Below are positions 8,036 through 15,338 of a stretch of DNA of 64,000 nt, in pieces. Where the stretch lies: positions 62,001-126,000 of the forward strand of contig JAXLWK010000011.1 in NCBI GenBank assembly GCA_046328525.1. The letters are read 5' to 3'. Position numbers and translations under genes: made by a program. Position 1 is the first letter of the stretch, and each line of letters opens with the position of its first letter. This DNA comes from JBDHWG01 sp046328525 (lineage in GTDB: Bacteria > Chloroflexota > Anaerolineae > Epilineales > JAHCIE01). The notes beneath the pieces were generated by a model. The model had not been told where the DNA came from. It searched no databases and was given only the letters and a program-made list of their open reading frames with translations.

Positions 8036-8575
8036 ATGCCACGATTCAGTCACAGAATTGCCGAAGCGATGCGCCGACGGCCCAACGGCCGCGCCCACGA
8101 CATCTCCCAGATCACCGACTATCTCTACGTCGGGGAGTGGCCGCTCGGCCGTGACGCCGAGGGGTTGATGGCGCGCAACATTCGCCTGATCGTCTCGATG
8201 ATGCGCGGCCCGCACCCCCACGGCCTGTCGCAAGCGCCGCTGCGCCTGGTCGAGCTGCCGACGATCGATTCGCCGCTAACGCCCATCCCCTTGCGCGTCC
8301 TCTTTCGCGGCGTGGAAGAGGCGCTCCCTGTCATCTTCGACGGCGACGCCGTGCTGGTGCATTGCCGCCACGGCCGTCACCGCAGCGTCGCCATGGCCTG
8401 CGCGATCCTCATTGCGATGGGGTACACCGCCCGCGACGCCATGGCCCTGGTGTGCGAGAGGCGCAGCCGCGCCGACCCGTACACCTGGCACATCCGCCGC
8501 CGCATCGTCGCATTCGAGCGGGCGTGGCGCGACCCCAATGCGTTTCCCAACGGTTCCCACAGGACGAGAAAGTGA
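8036..8575 (+). CDS. Dual-specificity protein phosphatase family protein
   Basis: This 179-residue cytosolic protein has the cysteine phosphatase signature HCRHGRHRS (H-C-x2-G-x2-R-S) with Cys110 and Arg116, and an upstream candidate acid Asp78 in PTIDSPL. The start-to-core arrangement (ITDYLYVGEWPLG, then the P-loop about 80 residues later) is that of small DSPs that remove phosphate from Tyr, Ser/Thr or small phosphorylated molecules. ATG 8036 is preferred because a promoter-like pair lies just upstream of it. The patatin gene starts 9 bp downstream, so the two form an operon. The physiological substrate is unknown. Confidence 0.88.
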   Translation: MPRFSHRIAEAMRRRPNGRAHDISQITDYLYVGEWPLGRDAEGLMARNIRLIVSMMRGPHPHGLSQAPLRLVELPTIDSPLTPIPLRVLFRGVEEALPVIFDGDAVLVHCRHGRHRSVAMACAILIAMGYTARDAMALVCERRSRADPYTWHIRRRIVAFERAWRDPNAFPNGSHRTRK

Positions 8576-8583
8576 CTCTGTCC

Positions 8584-9435
8584 ATGGTCAATGACAACAC
8601 AACACCCAAACTTGGCCTGGCTCTCGGCGGCGGTGGCGCGCGGGGGCTGGCTCACATCGGCGTGCTGCGCGTGCTCGAGCGCGAGGGCATCGCAGCGGAC
8701 CTCATCACAGGCACGAGCATGGGCGGGCTTGTCGGCGCTCTGTACGCCAGCGGCATGTCCCTCGACGAGATAGAGACGCACATGCTGGGCTTCGGGCAGC
8801 GGACGTCCAGCCTGCTCAGGCTGATGGACGTGGGCTTGATGAGCGGCGCCCTCGTCCAGGGCGCGCGGGTCTACGACCTCATCGCGACGCTGCTCGGCCC
8901 CGACCGCACGTTCGCCGATCTCAACCTGCCCGTCGCGGTCGTCGCCACGGATACCATCAGCGGGCGCGAAGTGGTGCTGCGCGAGGGCAAGGTTGTGGAT
9001 GCTCTGCGGGCCACAATTTCGGTACCCGGCGTGTTCGCGCCCGTCACCTACGGCAACTACCGCCTCGTGGACGGCGGCATCCTCAACAATGTGCCGGTGG
9101 ACGTGGCGCGGGGCATGGGCGCGGCCATCGTCATCGCCGTGGACGTTCTCCCCCAGTACAGCGCGAACGAGCCGGGGGCCGAGCCGGCTGTGCGCCCCAT
9201 CACGCTACCCGGCACCCTCGGCGTCATGCAGCAGGCGTATGACATCCAGATGATCATGGTGTCGGCGCTGACAGAGCTTCGCTTGAAAGCCTCCCCGCCC
9301 GACGTCATGATCTGGCCCGACCTACCAACGGACGTCACGCTGTTCTTCGGCTTCAAGCGCGCCGCCGACATCATTGCCGCCGGCCAGCAAGCTGCCGAGG
9401 CTGCCCTGCCCCAGATCCGCGCCTGCCTGGGATAG
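8584..9435 (+). CDS. Patatin-like phospholipase family protein (RssA type)
   Basis: This 283-residue protein has all patatin catalytic elements: the glycine-rich oxyanion loop LGGGGARGLAHIG (residues 14-26), nucleophile elbow GTSMG with Ser45, and catalytic Asp163 in VDGGILNN. It is a Ser-Asp dyad lipid acyl hydrolase without a signal peptide, of the length of bacterial RssA/YchK-type proteins. The frame is open upstream inside the phosphatase gene, but homology starts at MVNDNTTPKLGLALGGGG (8584). It follows the phosphatase by 9 bp. Substrate is unknown. Confidence 0.92.
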   Translation: MVNDNTTPKLGLALGGGGARGLAHIGVLRVLEREGIAADLITGTSMGGLVGALYASGMSLDEIETHMLGFGQRTSSLLRLMDVGLMSGALVQGARVYDLIATLLGPDRTFADLNLPVAVVATDTISGREVVLREGKVVDALRATISVPGVFAPVTYGNYRLVDGGILNNVPVDVARGMGAAIVIAVDVLPQYSANEPGAEPAVRPITLPGTLGVMQQAYDIQMIMVSALTELRLKASPPDVMIWPDLPTDVTLFFGFKRAADIIAAGQQAAEAALPQIRACLG

Positions 9436-9437
9436 CG

Positions 9438-9546
9438 GTCTGTCAAGCGTGAAATGGTGGTAACGTAGTAACGGCTTTAGTCGTTGCCCAGGCTTCAGAA
9501 CGACTGAAGTCGTCACTACATAAACCCCAATTCAACTTTGACAGAC
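9438..9546. repeat. 109-bp nested inverted-repeat element (MITE-like)
   Basis: The outer arms GTCTGTCAA (9438-9446) and TTGACAGAC (9538-9546) are exact reverse complements. Inside them, a 21-bp arm at 9465-9485 (GTAGTAACGGCTTTAGTCGTT) pairs with one at 9499-9519 with 18 of 21 matches. No coding frame of note lies within. It immediately follows the patatin stop. The structure suggests a non-autonomous mobile or repetitive palindromic element, or an RNA cruciform. Confidence 0.6.
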
Positions 9547-9568
9547 TACTAGACCAGGCGCTGAAAGA

Positions 9569-9606
9569 CCGAGTGGGGCATCGCCTTGCGACGACGCCCC
9601 ACTCGG
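9569..9606. terminator. GC-rich stem-loop at the convergent gene ends
   Basis: CCGAGTGGGGC (9569-9579) pairs exactly with GCCCCACTCGG (9596-9606) around a 16-base loop. It lies about 135 bp past the patatin stop. There is no T tract on either side, so it could be a factor-dependent terminator, an RNA-stabilising hairpin, or part of a repeat. Confidence 0.35.
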
Positions 9607-9804
9607 GGTCTCAGGAGGAAGGATAAGTGCCAAAGAGAGTCAGGTAGGGACGAGGGTCTCACAATAGGCGCAGTTGCCACGCCCCTACCATGCGCTGAGG
9701 AGCCAGAGCCACCCGAGAATAGAAAAGATTCGGGTCTGCCGGCGCCTTTCTCCCGCGCTGCTCTTATGAGTCATAGTGTACCGCGAAGCCCCGCGCTTTG
9801 GTAT

Positions 9805-9825
9805 CAGGGAATAACCGTCACGGGG
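9805..9825 (+). repeat. Dispersed repeat copy 1 (CAGGGAATAACCGTCACGGGG)
   Basis: This 21-base block recurs at 15239-15259 with one difference (A to C). The 35 bases that follow are also related in both places (G-rich, then a GGGAAAAT/GGGAAATA-like end), suggesting two diverged copies of an element of roughly 55 bp. Both are intergenic. Confidence 0.5.
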
Positions 9826-9869
9826 GCGGGGAATCGGGTACAATTTTGGCGGGAAAATCCCCGACAGCC

Positions 9870-9898
9870 GTAGGGGCGGGTTTGAAACCCGCCCCTAC
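9870..9898. repeat. 29-bp palindrome, possible operon-end terminator
   Basis: The arms GTAGGGGCGGGTTT and AAACCCGCCCCTAC are exact reverse complements around a single G. The palindrome begins 10 bp past the stop of the rhodanese gene (minus strand). A shorter copy is at 46931-46957, also just past the end of a minus-strand gene. There is no following U tract, so terminator function is inferred from position only. Confidence 0.6.
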
Positions 9899-9908
9899 TT
9901 TACCCGGC

Positions 9909-10862
9909 TCAGCTCGCGGCAACCGTCGGCAGGTTGGCGGCCTTCCACCCGTTGAACCCACCGCTGATGCTCTTGACGTTGGTGTAGCCAAGCAGGTTCA
10001 GCGCCTCCAGCGCCAGCGCCCCGCGATGGCCGATGGCGCAGTAGACCAGGATCGGCGCGGCCTTGTCCTGGGGCAGCTTGTCCAGGCTCTTGACCAGGTC
10101 GCGGATGGGGATGTTGACGGCTCCCGCGATCTTGCCGCTGTCTTGCAGCTCCTTAGCCTCGCGCACGTCCAGGATGAACGGCTGGGCAGCGTCCATTTGC
10201 TCCTTGGCCTTGGCCGGCGCGATGCCGCTGAAGCCGTCGGGCAGCGTCGAGATGTACTTGTCCATCACCGCCAGCGCCGCCGGATCCACGTCCGCCGCCT
10301 TGCCGGCGACCGCATCCTTTGGCGCGCCGGTCTCGACGGGCAGGTTGGCAGCCTTCCACCCGTTGAACCCACCGCTGATGCTCTTCACGTTGGTGTAGCC
10401 GAGCAGATTCAGCGCCTCTAGCGCCAGCGCCCCGCGATGGCCGACGGCGCAGTAGACCAGGATCGGCGCGGCCTTGTCCTGGGGCAGCTTGTCCAGGTTC
10501 TTGAGCAGCGAGCGCACCGGAATGTTGACGGCGCCGGCGATGAAGCCATTATCCTTCAGCTCCTGCGCCTCGCGCACATCCAGGATGAACGGCTTGGCAG
10601 CGTCCATCTGCTCCTTGGCCTTGGCCGGCGCGATGCCGTTGAAGCCGTCGGGCAGCGTCGAGATGTACTTGGTCACGGCGGCATTCGTGTCGAACTTCGC
10701 AGGCGCGGGGACGGCGGCTTGCTGAGGCGCGGCGGCTTGCTGGGCCTGGGGCGCTTGAGCCGGGGCCGCCGGGGCCGGGGCCGACGACGCGCAGCCGGCG
10801 ACAACGGCGGCGATGAGCATGAGGCCGATGAGGGCGACGAACAGGCGATACTTCGCGGACAT
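9909..10862 (-). CDS. Lipoprotein with two tandem rhodanese domains
   Basis: This 317-residue exported protein begins MSAKYRLFVALIGLMLIAAVVAGC with a lipobox at Cys24, then an Ala/Pro/Gln-rich linker (25-56). Two rhodanese domains follow (about 62-178 and 199-312). Each has the active-site loop YCAVGHRGA or YCAIGHRGA with catalytic Cys138 and Cys275. The domains are nearly identical, so they arose by recent duplication. Rhodaneses carry sulfane sulfur as a persulfide. Start 10862 has AAGGAG 8 bases upstream; the longer open frame is rejected. It ends the molybdoenzyme operon, which suggests handling of sulfane sulfur outside the membrane for the neighbouring reductase. Confidence 0.93.
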   Translation of the reverse strand: MSAKYRLFVALIGLMLIAAVVAGCASSAPAPAAPAQAPQAQQAAAPQQAAVPAPAKFDTNAAVTKYISTLPDGFNGIAPAKAKEQMDAAKPFILDVREAQELKDNGFIAGAVNIPVRSLLKNLDKLPQDKAAPILVYCAVGHRGALALEALNLLGYTNVKSISGGFNGWKAANLPVETGAPKDAVAGKAADVDPAALAVMDKYISTLPDGFSGIAPAKAKEQMDAAQPFILDVREAKELQDSGKIAGAVNIPIRDLVKSLDKLPQDKAAPILVYCAIGHRGALALEALNLLGYTNVKSISGGFNGWKAANLPTVAAS

Positions 10863-10914
10863 TGACGTTTCTCCTTTACGTGTGAGGTAGCTCTCGCCAA
10901 CGGCGAGATAATCT

Positions 10915-11619
10915 TTATGTAGACTGGGCGCTCGATGGCGGCCCAACATCTAGCGTTTGAGGTTCCGCGGCGTGGGGCGCAAACTCCGGCAGCGTCTCGA
11001 CCCACCGCGCGTGCTCCATGCGCGCGTAGTCCTCGGTGACGTAGCCGGATGTCATGCCCGGCAGCGCGTCGTAGACAAACGTGAAGTACACGTGGCCGAT
11101 GAGCAGGACGGTGATGAGGAACATCGCCACGTCGTGGACGGCAGCCGTCGCCGCCAGCCCGGTCGGCCCCAGGCTGCCCTTGCCGAACCAGAGGAGCAGG
11201 CCGGTCAGGGCCACGGCGACGAAAGCAAGGAAGGTCGCGGCGTGGTGCAGCTTCTGCCCCGCGTTGAGGCGGCCCTGCGGCGGCAAGCCCTCGGTATGCC
11301 CAAAGGCATAGGGCAGGAAGCGGCGCAGCCACGCCCAATCGGCGCGCGTGTACGTGAAGCTCTCCTTGAGCAGCTCGCCGAAAGCGCGGCGGTTCGCCAG
11401 GGCGTAGACGACGGGCAGTGCCATGAACACGATCGCGGCGGCGCGGTGGATGATGGGCGAGATGCCGCTGTAGGCGAGGAAGGACAGGGGCCGCACCATC
11501 AAGGCCAGGCCGGTAATGAGGAGCGCCGCGACGGCCGTGACACCCAGCCAGTGCACCACGCGCTGGCTCGGGCGATAGCGCAGGATGAGGCGCGAGCCTG
11601 TCGCTGTCGTGGTTGCCAT
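10915..11619 (-). CDS. phsC: Di-heme cytochrome b membrane subunit (PhsC/FdnI-like)
   Basis: This 234-residue protein has four transmembrane helices (about 25-44, 55-75, 127-147, 160-183). His23, His58, His162 and His176 fit the four heme b ligands of FdnI/PhsC-type cytochromes, including a 14-residue spacing in the last helix. The GQKLHHAATF segment is typical of the family. It should exchange electrons with the quinone pool and pass them to the ferredoxin subunit. Start MATTTATGSR at 11619 lies 1 bp past the ferredoxin stop. The alternative family assignment is formate dehydrogenase gamma. Confidence 0.88.
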   Translation of the reverse strand: MATTTATGSRLILRYRPSQRVVHWLGVTAVAALLITGLALMVRPLSFLAYSGISPIIHRAAAIVFMALPVVYALANRRAFGELLKESFTYTRADWAWLRRFLPYAFGHTEGLPPQGRLNAGQKLHHAATFLAFVAVALTGLLLWFGKGSLGPTGLAATAAVHDVAMFLITVLLIGHVYFTFVYDALPGMTSGYVTEDYARMEHARWVETLPEFAPHAAEPQTLDVGPPSSAQST

Positions 11620-11620
11620 G

Positions 11621-12373
11621 CTACTGCTCCTTTCCGGCCGCAGCGCCGGCGGCATGCGCCGCTTTCTCGCGCCGATGATTACGCCGCGCCACGATGAACG
11701 CCAGGCCGGCGGCCAGCAGGGCCAACACCCCAAGCCCCTCGGCGCCGGTCTGGACGCCCTGCTTCCACACCCCGATGCTCTTCGGGATGTCCGGGTTCTC
11801 CGGCAGGCCAAAGACACCGGCCGCCGCCGGCAGGACGAACAACGTCCCCAGGCCGCCCAGCTGCGTGAGGCCGTAGACCTGGGCGTCCGGTTGGGTGCGC
11901 CGCAGCTCGCCGACGCGCGCCTGAGCCAGGGCCACCATCTCGTCGCGCGGCCCGAACTCGAGGGCGTGGGAGGGGCAAGTCTGCACGCAGAACGGCTCTT
12001 TCCCGTCGGCGATCAGGTCCGTGCAGCCGGCGCACTTAGACACCCGGCCATCGTAGATGGTTGGGATATGGTAGGGGCAGGCGTCAACGCAGTACGCGCA
12101 GCCTGTGCATTTCGTCAGGTCCACCGCCGTCAGCCCGTCCACCTTCGAAAGCGCGCCGGTCGGGCAGACGGCCACGCACGCCGCCTCGGCGCAGTGGAAG
12201 CAGCGGTGGTGCATGAACGTCCCCCACAGCTTGGGGAACGTCCCCTGGATTTCCTCGCGGATGTGGATCGTCGTCTCATTCGGGCCTAGCTCGCGCCCTG
12301 TCTTGCACGCGACGACACACGCCTGGCAGCCGATGCAGCGTCCCATGTCGGCGAGGATGGCATTCGCGCTCAT
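11621..12373 (-). CDS. phsB: Four-cluster ferredoxin subunit of molybdoenzyme complex (PhsB/FdnH-like)
   Basis: This 250-residue protein carries the four Cys motifs of the electron-transfer subunit of membrane-bound Mo-bisPGD enzymes: CIGCQACVVAC (Cys13-23), CFHCAEAACVAVCP, CTGCAYCVDACP and CAGC...CVQTCP. A C-terminal hydrophobic helix (about 215-236, GLGVLALLAAGLAFIVARR) followed by a basic tail anchors it, as in FdnH and HybA-type subunits; PhsB and PsrB usually lack this anchor. It sits 1 bp from each neighbour, indicating tight coupling. Confidence 0.92.
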   Translation of the reverse strand: MSANAILADMGRCIGCQACVVACKTGRELGPNETTIHIREEIQGTFPKLWGTFMHHRCFHCAEAACVAVCPTGALSKVDGLTAVDLTKCTGCAYCVDACPYHIPTIYDGRVSKCAGCTDLIADGKEPFCVQTCPSHALEFGPRDEMVALAQARVGELRRTQPDAQVYGLTQLGGLGTLFVLPAAAGVFGLPENPDIPKSIGVWKQGVQTGAEGLGVLALLAAGLAFIVARRNHRREKAAHAAGAAAGKEQ

Positions 12374-12374
12374 G

Positions 12375-13439
12375 TCACGCCTCCTTCACCAGACGCACGA
12401 AGTTGACCCGCAGGCCGGCGCCGCCGGAGACGGGGTCGAGCACGTAGTCTGTCTGGAGGGCCGTATCACTCGCGCCTTTGCGGTGCGCCCGACGCAGACC
12501 CGGCGCGTCGTGGCCGAAGCCGTGCACCATGTAGACGGCGTCCTTGCGTATCCGCTGCGTCGCCTTGACCCGGATCGGGCCACTGCGCGCGCCGTCCTGG
12601 TTTTCGAGCCAGACGGACTGCCCATTTGCCAGCCCCAGGCCGGCCGCGACATCGGCGTTGATCCAGACCTCGTTCTCGCCGAATAGCTCGCTCAGCATAG
12701 GCGTGTTCTGGGTCTTGGCGAAGGTATGCAGCGGGTGGCGGCCGTAGAGCAGGCGGAAGTAGCCTAGCGGCGCGTCCTTCTGCGGCGTGTACGTCGGCAT
12801 GGGAGACAGCCCGTCCTTCGCCAGCGTCTCGGAGTACAGCTCGACCTTCTCGCTCGGCGTGACGAACGGCGACTTGCCCTCGGCCTCGAAATCACTCAGG
12901 TAGGGCTTGCCCTTCTGCACCACGACGCCGCCCTGCTCGCGCAGCTTGTCGAGGGTCAGGCCGAGCGAGCTGAGGCGCTCGTTGAGGTACTCCTCGGCCG
13001 TCTCCCAGGTGAAGAAATCGTCCAGGCCCAGGCAGAGTCCCAGCTCGCGCGCGATCCACCAGGCGGGCTTGCACTCGCCGGGCGGGGCAACGGCTGGCTC
13101 GCGCATGGCGATGTAGGGCGTCTTGTGGCCGCACGACCACAGCTCGTCGTAGCGCTCCAGGTACGTCGCCTCCGGCAGCACCACGTCCATCCAGGCGATG
13201 TGGTCCTGAGGCAGGACGTCCACCGCCAGGGTGAAATCGAGCGCCTTCAGCGCGTCCTTCGTGCGCGGAACGTTGGGGATGGTGTGCAACAGGTTCGTGC
13301 CGTAGACGACGAGGCCCTTGATGGGGTACGGTTTGCCCGTCACCATCGGCTCGATAAGCTCCTGGATCGCGGTCGCCCCGCGCAAGAACTTATCGCGCGC
13401 CCCGTCGGCCCGCACCTTGCCCGTCGGTCCAGGAGGCAA
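12375..13439 (-). CDS. phsA: Molybdopterin oxidoreductase, C-terminal part after an in-frame UGA
   Basis: This is in the same reading frame as the upstream half, 9 codons past its UGA. It holds the C-terminal molybdopterin-domain segments, for example VDVLPQDHIAWMDVVLPEATYLERYD and the MGD-binding barrel from about LYGRHPLHTF to the end. If translated separately it starts at TTG 13439 (354 residues), which has a perfect AAGGAGG Shine-Dalgarno (13445-13451) 5 bases upstream. If the UGA were read through, the whole enzyme would be about 765 residues, matching PhsA/PsrA (about 750-760). It may be a separate chain of a split enzyme or the remnant of a broken gene. Confidence 0.75.
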   Translation of the reverse strand: MPPGPTGKVRADGARDKFLRGATAIQELIEPMVTGKPYPIKGLVVYGTNLLHTIPNVPRTKDALKALDFTLAVDVLPQDHIAWMDVVLPEATYLERYDELWSCGHKTPYIAMREPAVAPPGECKPAWWIARELGLCLGLDDFFTWETAEEYLNERLSSLGLTLDKLREQGGVVVQKGKPYLSDFEAEGKSPFVTPSEKVELYSETLAKDGLSPMPTYTPQKDAPLGYFRLLYGRHPLHTFAKTQNTPMLSELFGENEVWINADVAAGLGLANGQSVWLENQDGARSGPIRVKATQRIRKDAVYMVHGFGHDAPGLRRAHRKGASDTALQTDYVLDPVSGGAGLRVNFVRLVKEA

Positions 13440-13451
13440 CCCGGCCTCCTT
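13431..13451 (-). promoter_or_regulatory. Hairpin sequestering the Shine-Dalgarno of the downstream half
   Basis: On the minus strand AGGAGGC (the Shine-Dalgarno) can pair with GCCTCCT around the loop CGGGTT, and the TTG start codon spans the loop-stem boundary. A ribosome reaching the UGA at 13467-13469 would cover or melt this stem. The layout fits translational coupling or re-initiation. In very GC-rich DNA such a stem could also occur by chance. Confidence 0.4.
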
Positions 13452-13466
13452 GCCTGGCTCGGCCCC

Positions 13467-14672
13467 TCAGCCACCGGCGCCGCCCGTGACAGCGTAAGGC
13501 GGATGGGAGTGTTCGTCCACGAAAGGCGGCTTGTTGAAGTAGAGGCCGCCGGGCCGACCGAGCGCGCCGACCAGGGCGTTCAGGATGTATACGGCGCGCA
13601 TGCGCTGGCTGTCGTCGCCGTACCACGTCACGTGCCGGCCAGGCACAATGACGGCCTGGGGCCGCGCCTCGCCAAACGCCCGCGCCGCCGCCCGAATCTG
13701 GTCGGCGGGCAGGTCCGTGATGGGAGCGGCCCACTCGGGCGTAAACTCCTTGACGTGGGCGGCGAGCTGGTCGAAGCCGACCGTCCAGCGCGCGACGAAG
13801 TCCCGATCATACAGCCCCTCGCCGATCAGGACGTTCATCCACGCCAGGAGCAGCGCGATGTCCGTGCCCGGCTTGATGGGCAGCCAGGTGTCGGCCTTCA
13901 TGCCGGCGGACGAAAAGCGCGGGTCCACGACGATGACCCGCGCGCCGCGGCCGCGAGCATTGGCGAAATCCTGCATCATCGTGTTGCGCGAATCCTCGCC
14001 GATGTGCGTCCCAATGAGAACGATGCAGCGCGCCGCGTCCCAGTCAACCGGCTCGTGGTTGCCGATGGAGCGGCCAAAGGTGAGCAGGGCCGCTTCCTCG
14101 CGCGGGCTGGTGCATAGCGACATCGAGGGCTTGGCGGCGTTCGGGCTGCCCCACGCCTGGGGAAGATAATCCGTGAACCAGAAATCGCCGGAGGTGTGGC
14201 CGAAGAAAGCGACACCCTCCGGGCCGTACTCGTCCTTGATCGTCTTCAGTTTCTCGGCCGTGTAGTCCAGCGCCTCCGCCCAGGACACCTTGCGGAACTG
14301 GCCCGCGCCGCGCTCGCCTGTCCGAATCATCGGCTGGGTCAGGCGGTCCGGGTCATAGGTGAACGAGACGCCGGCCTGGCCGCGCCCGCACAGCATGCCG
14401 CGGCTCTTGGGGTCCTTTGGGTTGCCGTCAATCTTGACGACGCGCCCGTTGACGCTCTGCACGACGATGCCGCAGCGCCAGGGGCACATGTCGCAGTAGT
14501 TGTAAGTCGTCTGGATGGGGGCCTGTTTGTACCACGGTGTCGGCACGCCGAGCCGGGTGAGGCCCTGCCACACCGGCTCCAGCGCTCTATTGCTCAACGC
14601 GAGCGCCGCCAGGCCCAGCGTCGAGCCTTTGAGAAACCCGCGGCGGCTCACCTCAAATTGTTTATCGGCCAT
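13467..14672 (-). CDS. phsA: TAT-exported molybdopterin oxidoreductase, N-terminal part (PhsA/PsrA-like)
   Basis: This 401-residue part starts with a twin-arginine signal (SRRGFLKGS, residues 9-17). The [4Fe-4S] ligands are Cys60, 63, 67 and 95 (C-x2-C-x3-C-x27-C). The putative Mo ligand is Cys187 in SLCTSP. No histidine follows it, unlike the Cys/Sec-His of formate dehydrogenases, which favours a thiosulfate or polysulfide reductase type. The frame meets UGA at 13467-13469 (codon 402) and then continues open with family homology. The UGA is in a Gly/Pro-rich stretch, not at the active site. GGAG lies 6 bases before the ATG. The operon with PhsB- and PhsC-like genes and a rhodanese supports sulfur respiration. 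Confidence 0.85.
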   Translation of the reverse strand: MADKQFEVSRRGFLKGSTLGLAALALSNRALEPVWQGLTRLGVPTPWYKQAPIQTTYNYCDMCPWRCGIVVQSVNGRVVKIDGNPKDPKSRGMLCGRGQAGVSFTYDPDRLTQPMIRTGERGAGQFRKVSWAEALDYTAEKLKTIKDEYGPEGVAFFGHTSGDFWFTDYLPQAWGSPNAAKPSMSLCTSPREEAALLTFGRSIGNHEPVDWDAARCIVLIGTHIGEDSRNTMMQDFANARGRGARVIVVDPRFSSAGMKADTWLPIKPGTDIALLLAWMNVLIGEGLYDRDFVARWTVGFDQLAAHVKEFTPEWAAPITDLPADQIRAAARAFGEARPQAVIVPGRHVTWYGDDSQRMRAVYILNALVGALGRPGGLYFNKPPFVDEHSHPPYAVTGGAGG

Positions 14673-14698
14673 TCCCGTCTCCTACCCACAAATCCGCC

Positions 14699-15157
14699 TC
14701 ATATCAACAGCGCCTCGACCTCGGCCACCGGCGGGCCGGACGCGGCCAGGCGGGCGGCGCGCGCCTCGCGGTCCATGGCGCGGCGGATGAGGCACAGGAC
14801 GCTAGACAGCCACTCCTGGTCCAGGTATTCCTTGGGGATGCTGCTACACGCCCCGGCTTCCCAGAGACACTGCCGGTATTGGCGCAGGTGCAGCGGCAGC
14901 AGCACCACTGTGCGCAGCCTGGGGTTGAGGCGCACGATTTCCCGCACCAGGGCGGGCGTCTCCGGCCCCACCAGCTCCCAGTCCAGGAAAACAACGTCGT
15001 CCTGGTCGGCGAGAGCGCGCGCGAGTAGCGCCTGGCGCGAGTCGGCGTGGGCGATCTGCACATCGTGGCGGACAAGCGTCAGCGCCGCCTGCAATAGCTC
15101 GCGCATCAGGTCGAGCGATTCCTGATCGGGAACCGCCAACACGGCTCGTAGAAGCAT
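14699..15157 (-). CDS. Stand-alone response-regulator receiver protein
   Basis: This 152-residue protein has a receiver fold without an output domain. VVFLDWELVGPETPALVREI gives a phospho-acceptor Asp59, SSIPKEYL gives the conserved Lys109, and the N-terminal acidic pocket (PDQES) is reduced. It is 26 bp upstream of the molybdoenzyme gene and probably first in that operon. GAGGG lies just before the ATG, and an extended -10 (TGGTACACT) lies about 52 bp upstream. The neighbouring kinase-regulator pair could phosphorylate it. Its target is unknown. Confidence 0.8.
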   Translation of the reverse strand: MLLRAVLAVPDQESLDLMRELLQAALTLVRHDVQIAHADSRQALLARALADQDDVVFLDWELVGPETPALVREIVRLNPRLRTVVLLPLHLRQYRQCLWEAGACSSIPKEYLDQEWLSSVLCLIRRAMDREARAARLAASGPPVAEVEALLI

Positions 15158-15208
15158 GCACCCTCACTCTCTCGCGCTGCGTCACGACGAAAACCGCCGC
15201 ACACTGCC

Positions 15209-15217
15209 AGTGTACCA
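15209..15217 (-). promoter_or_regulatory. Extended -10 promoter for the receiver/molybdoenzyme operon
   Basis: The minus strand reads TGGTACACT, 52 bp before the ATG of the receiver gene. The same nonamer precedes the sensor kinase at 17254-17262, and TGGTATACT precedes the V-ATPase operon. No clear -35 is seen. Confidence 0.4.
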
Positions 15218-15238
15218 GAGGAATGGCCGGATGTATGT

Positions 15239-15259
15239 CAGGGAATCACCGTCACGGGG
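15239..15259 (+). repeat. Dispersed repeat copy 2 (CAGGGAATCACCGTCACGGGG)
   Basis: It matches 20 of 21 bases at 9805-9825. The flanking 35 bases on the right are also similar in composition and order. No open reading frame is associated. Confidence 0.5.
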
Positions 15260-15338
15260 AGGCGATAGGCGGGACAGTTGAGGGGGGAAATACAGAACGA
15301 GGTCATGCGGAGGATACCCCGACAAGGGGCATGGCAAA

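Larger units (their letters stand above)
9436..9908. other. Gene-free interval between patatin and rhodanese genes
   Basis: No convincing coding sequence is present; a 95-codon plus-strand frame at 9586-9873 has no recognisable features. The interval is where the plus-strand pair and the minus-strand sulfur operon converge. It contains the 109-bp element, a stem-loop at 9569-9606, a dispersed repeat at 9805-9825 and a palindrome at 9870-9898. Confidence 0.7.

Noticed and set aside
7502..8233. Longer version of the ATPase H subunit (243 codons)
   Set aside because: The extension crosses the predicted promoter and the divergent gene, has no family similarity, and a good Shine-Dalgarno precedes the internal ATG at 7837.
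9586..9873. 95-codon plus-strand frame in the gene-free interval
   Set aside because: It overlaps a stem-loop and two repeat elements, has no Shine-Dalgarno and no recognisable features.
12375..14672. Formate dehydrogenase assignment for the molybdoenzyme
   Set aside because: The candidate metal-ligand Cys187 is not followed by the histidine typical of formate dehydrogenases, and the operon carries a rhodanese. A Phs/Psr-type sulfur reductase fits better, although the anchored ferredoxin subunit and the cytochrome subunit are of types also used by formate dehydrogenase.
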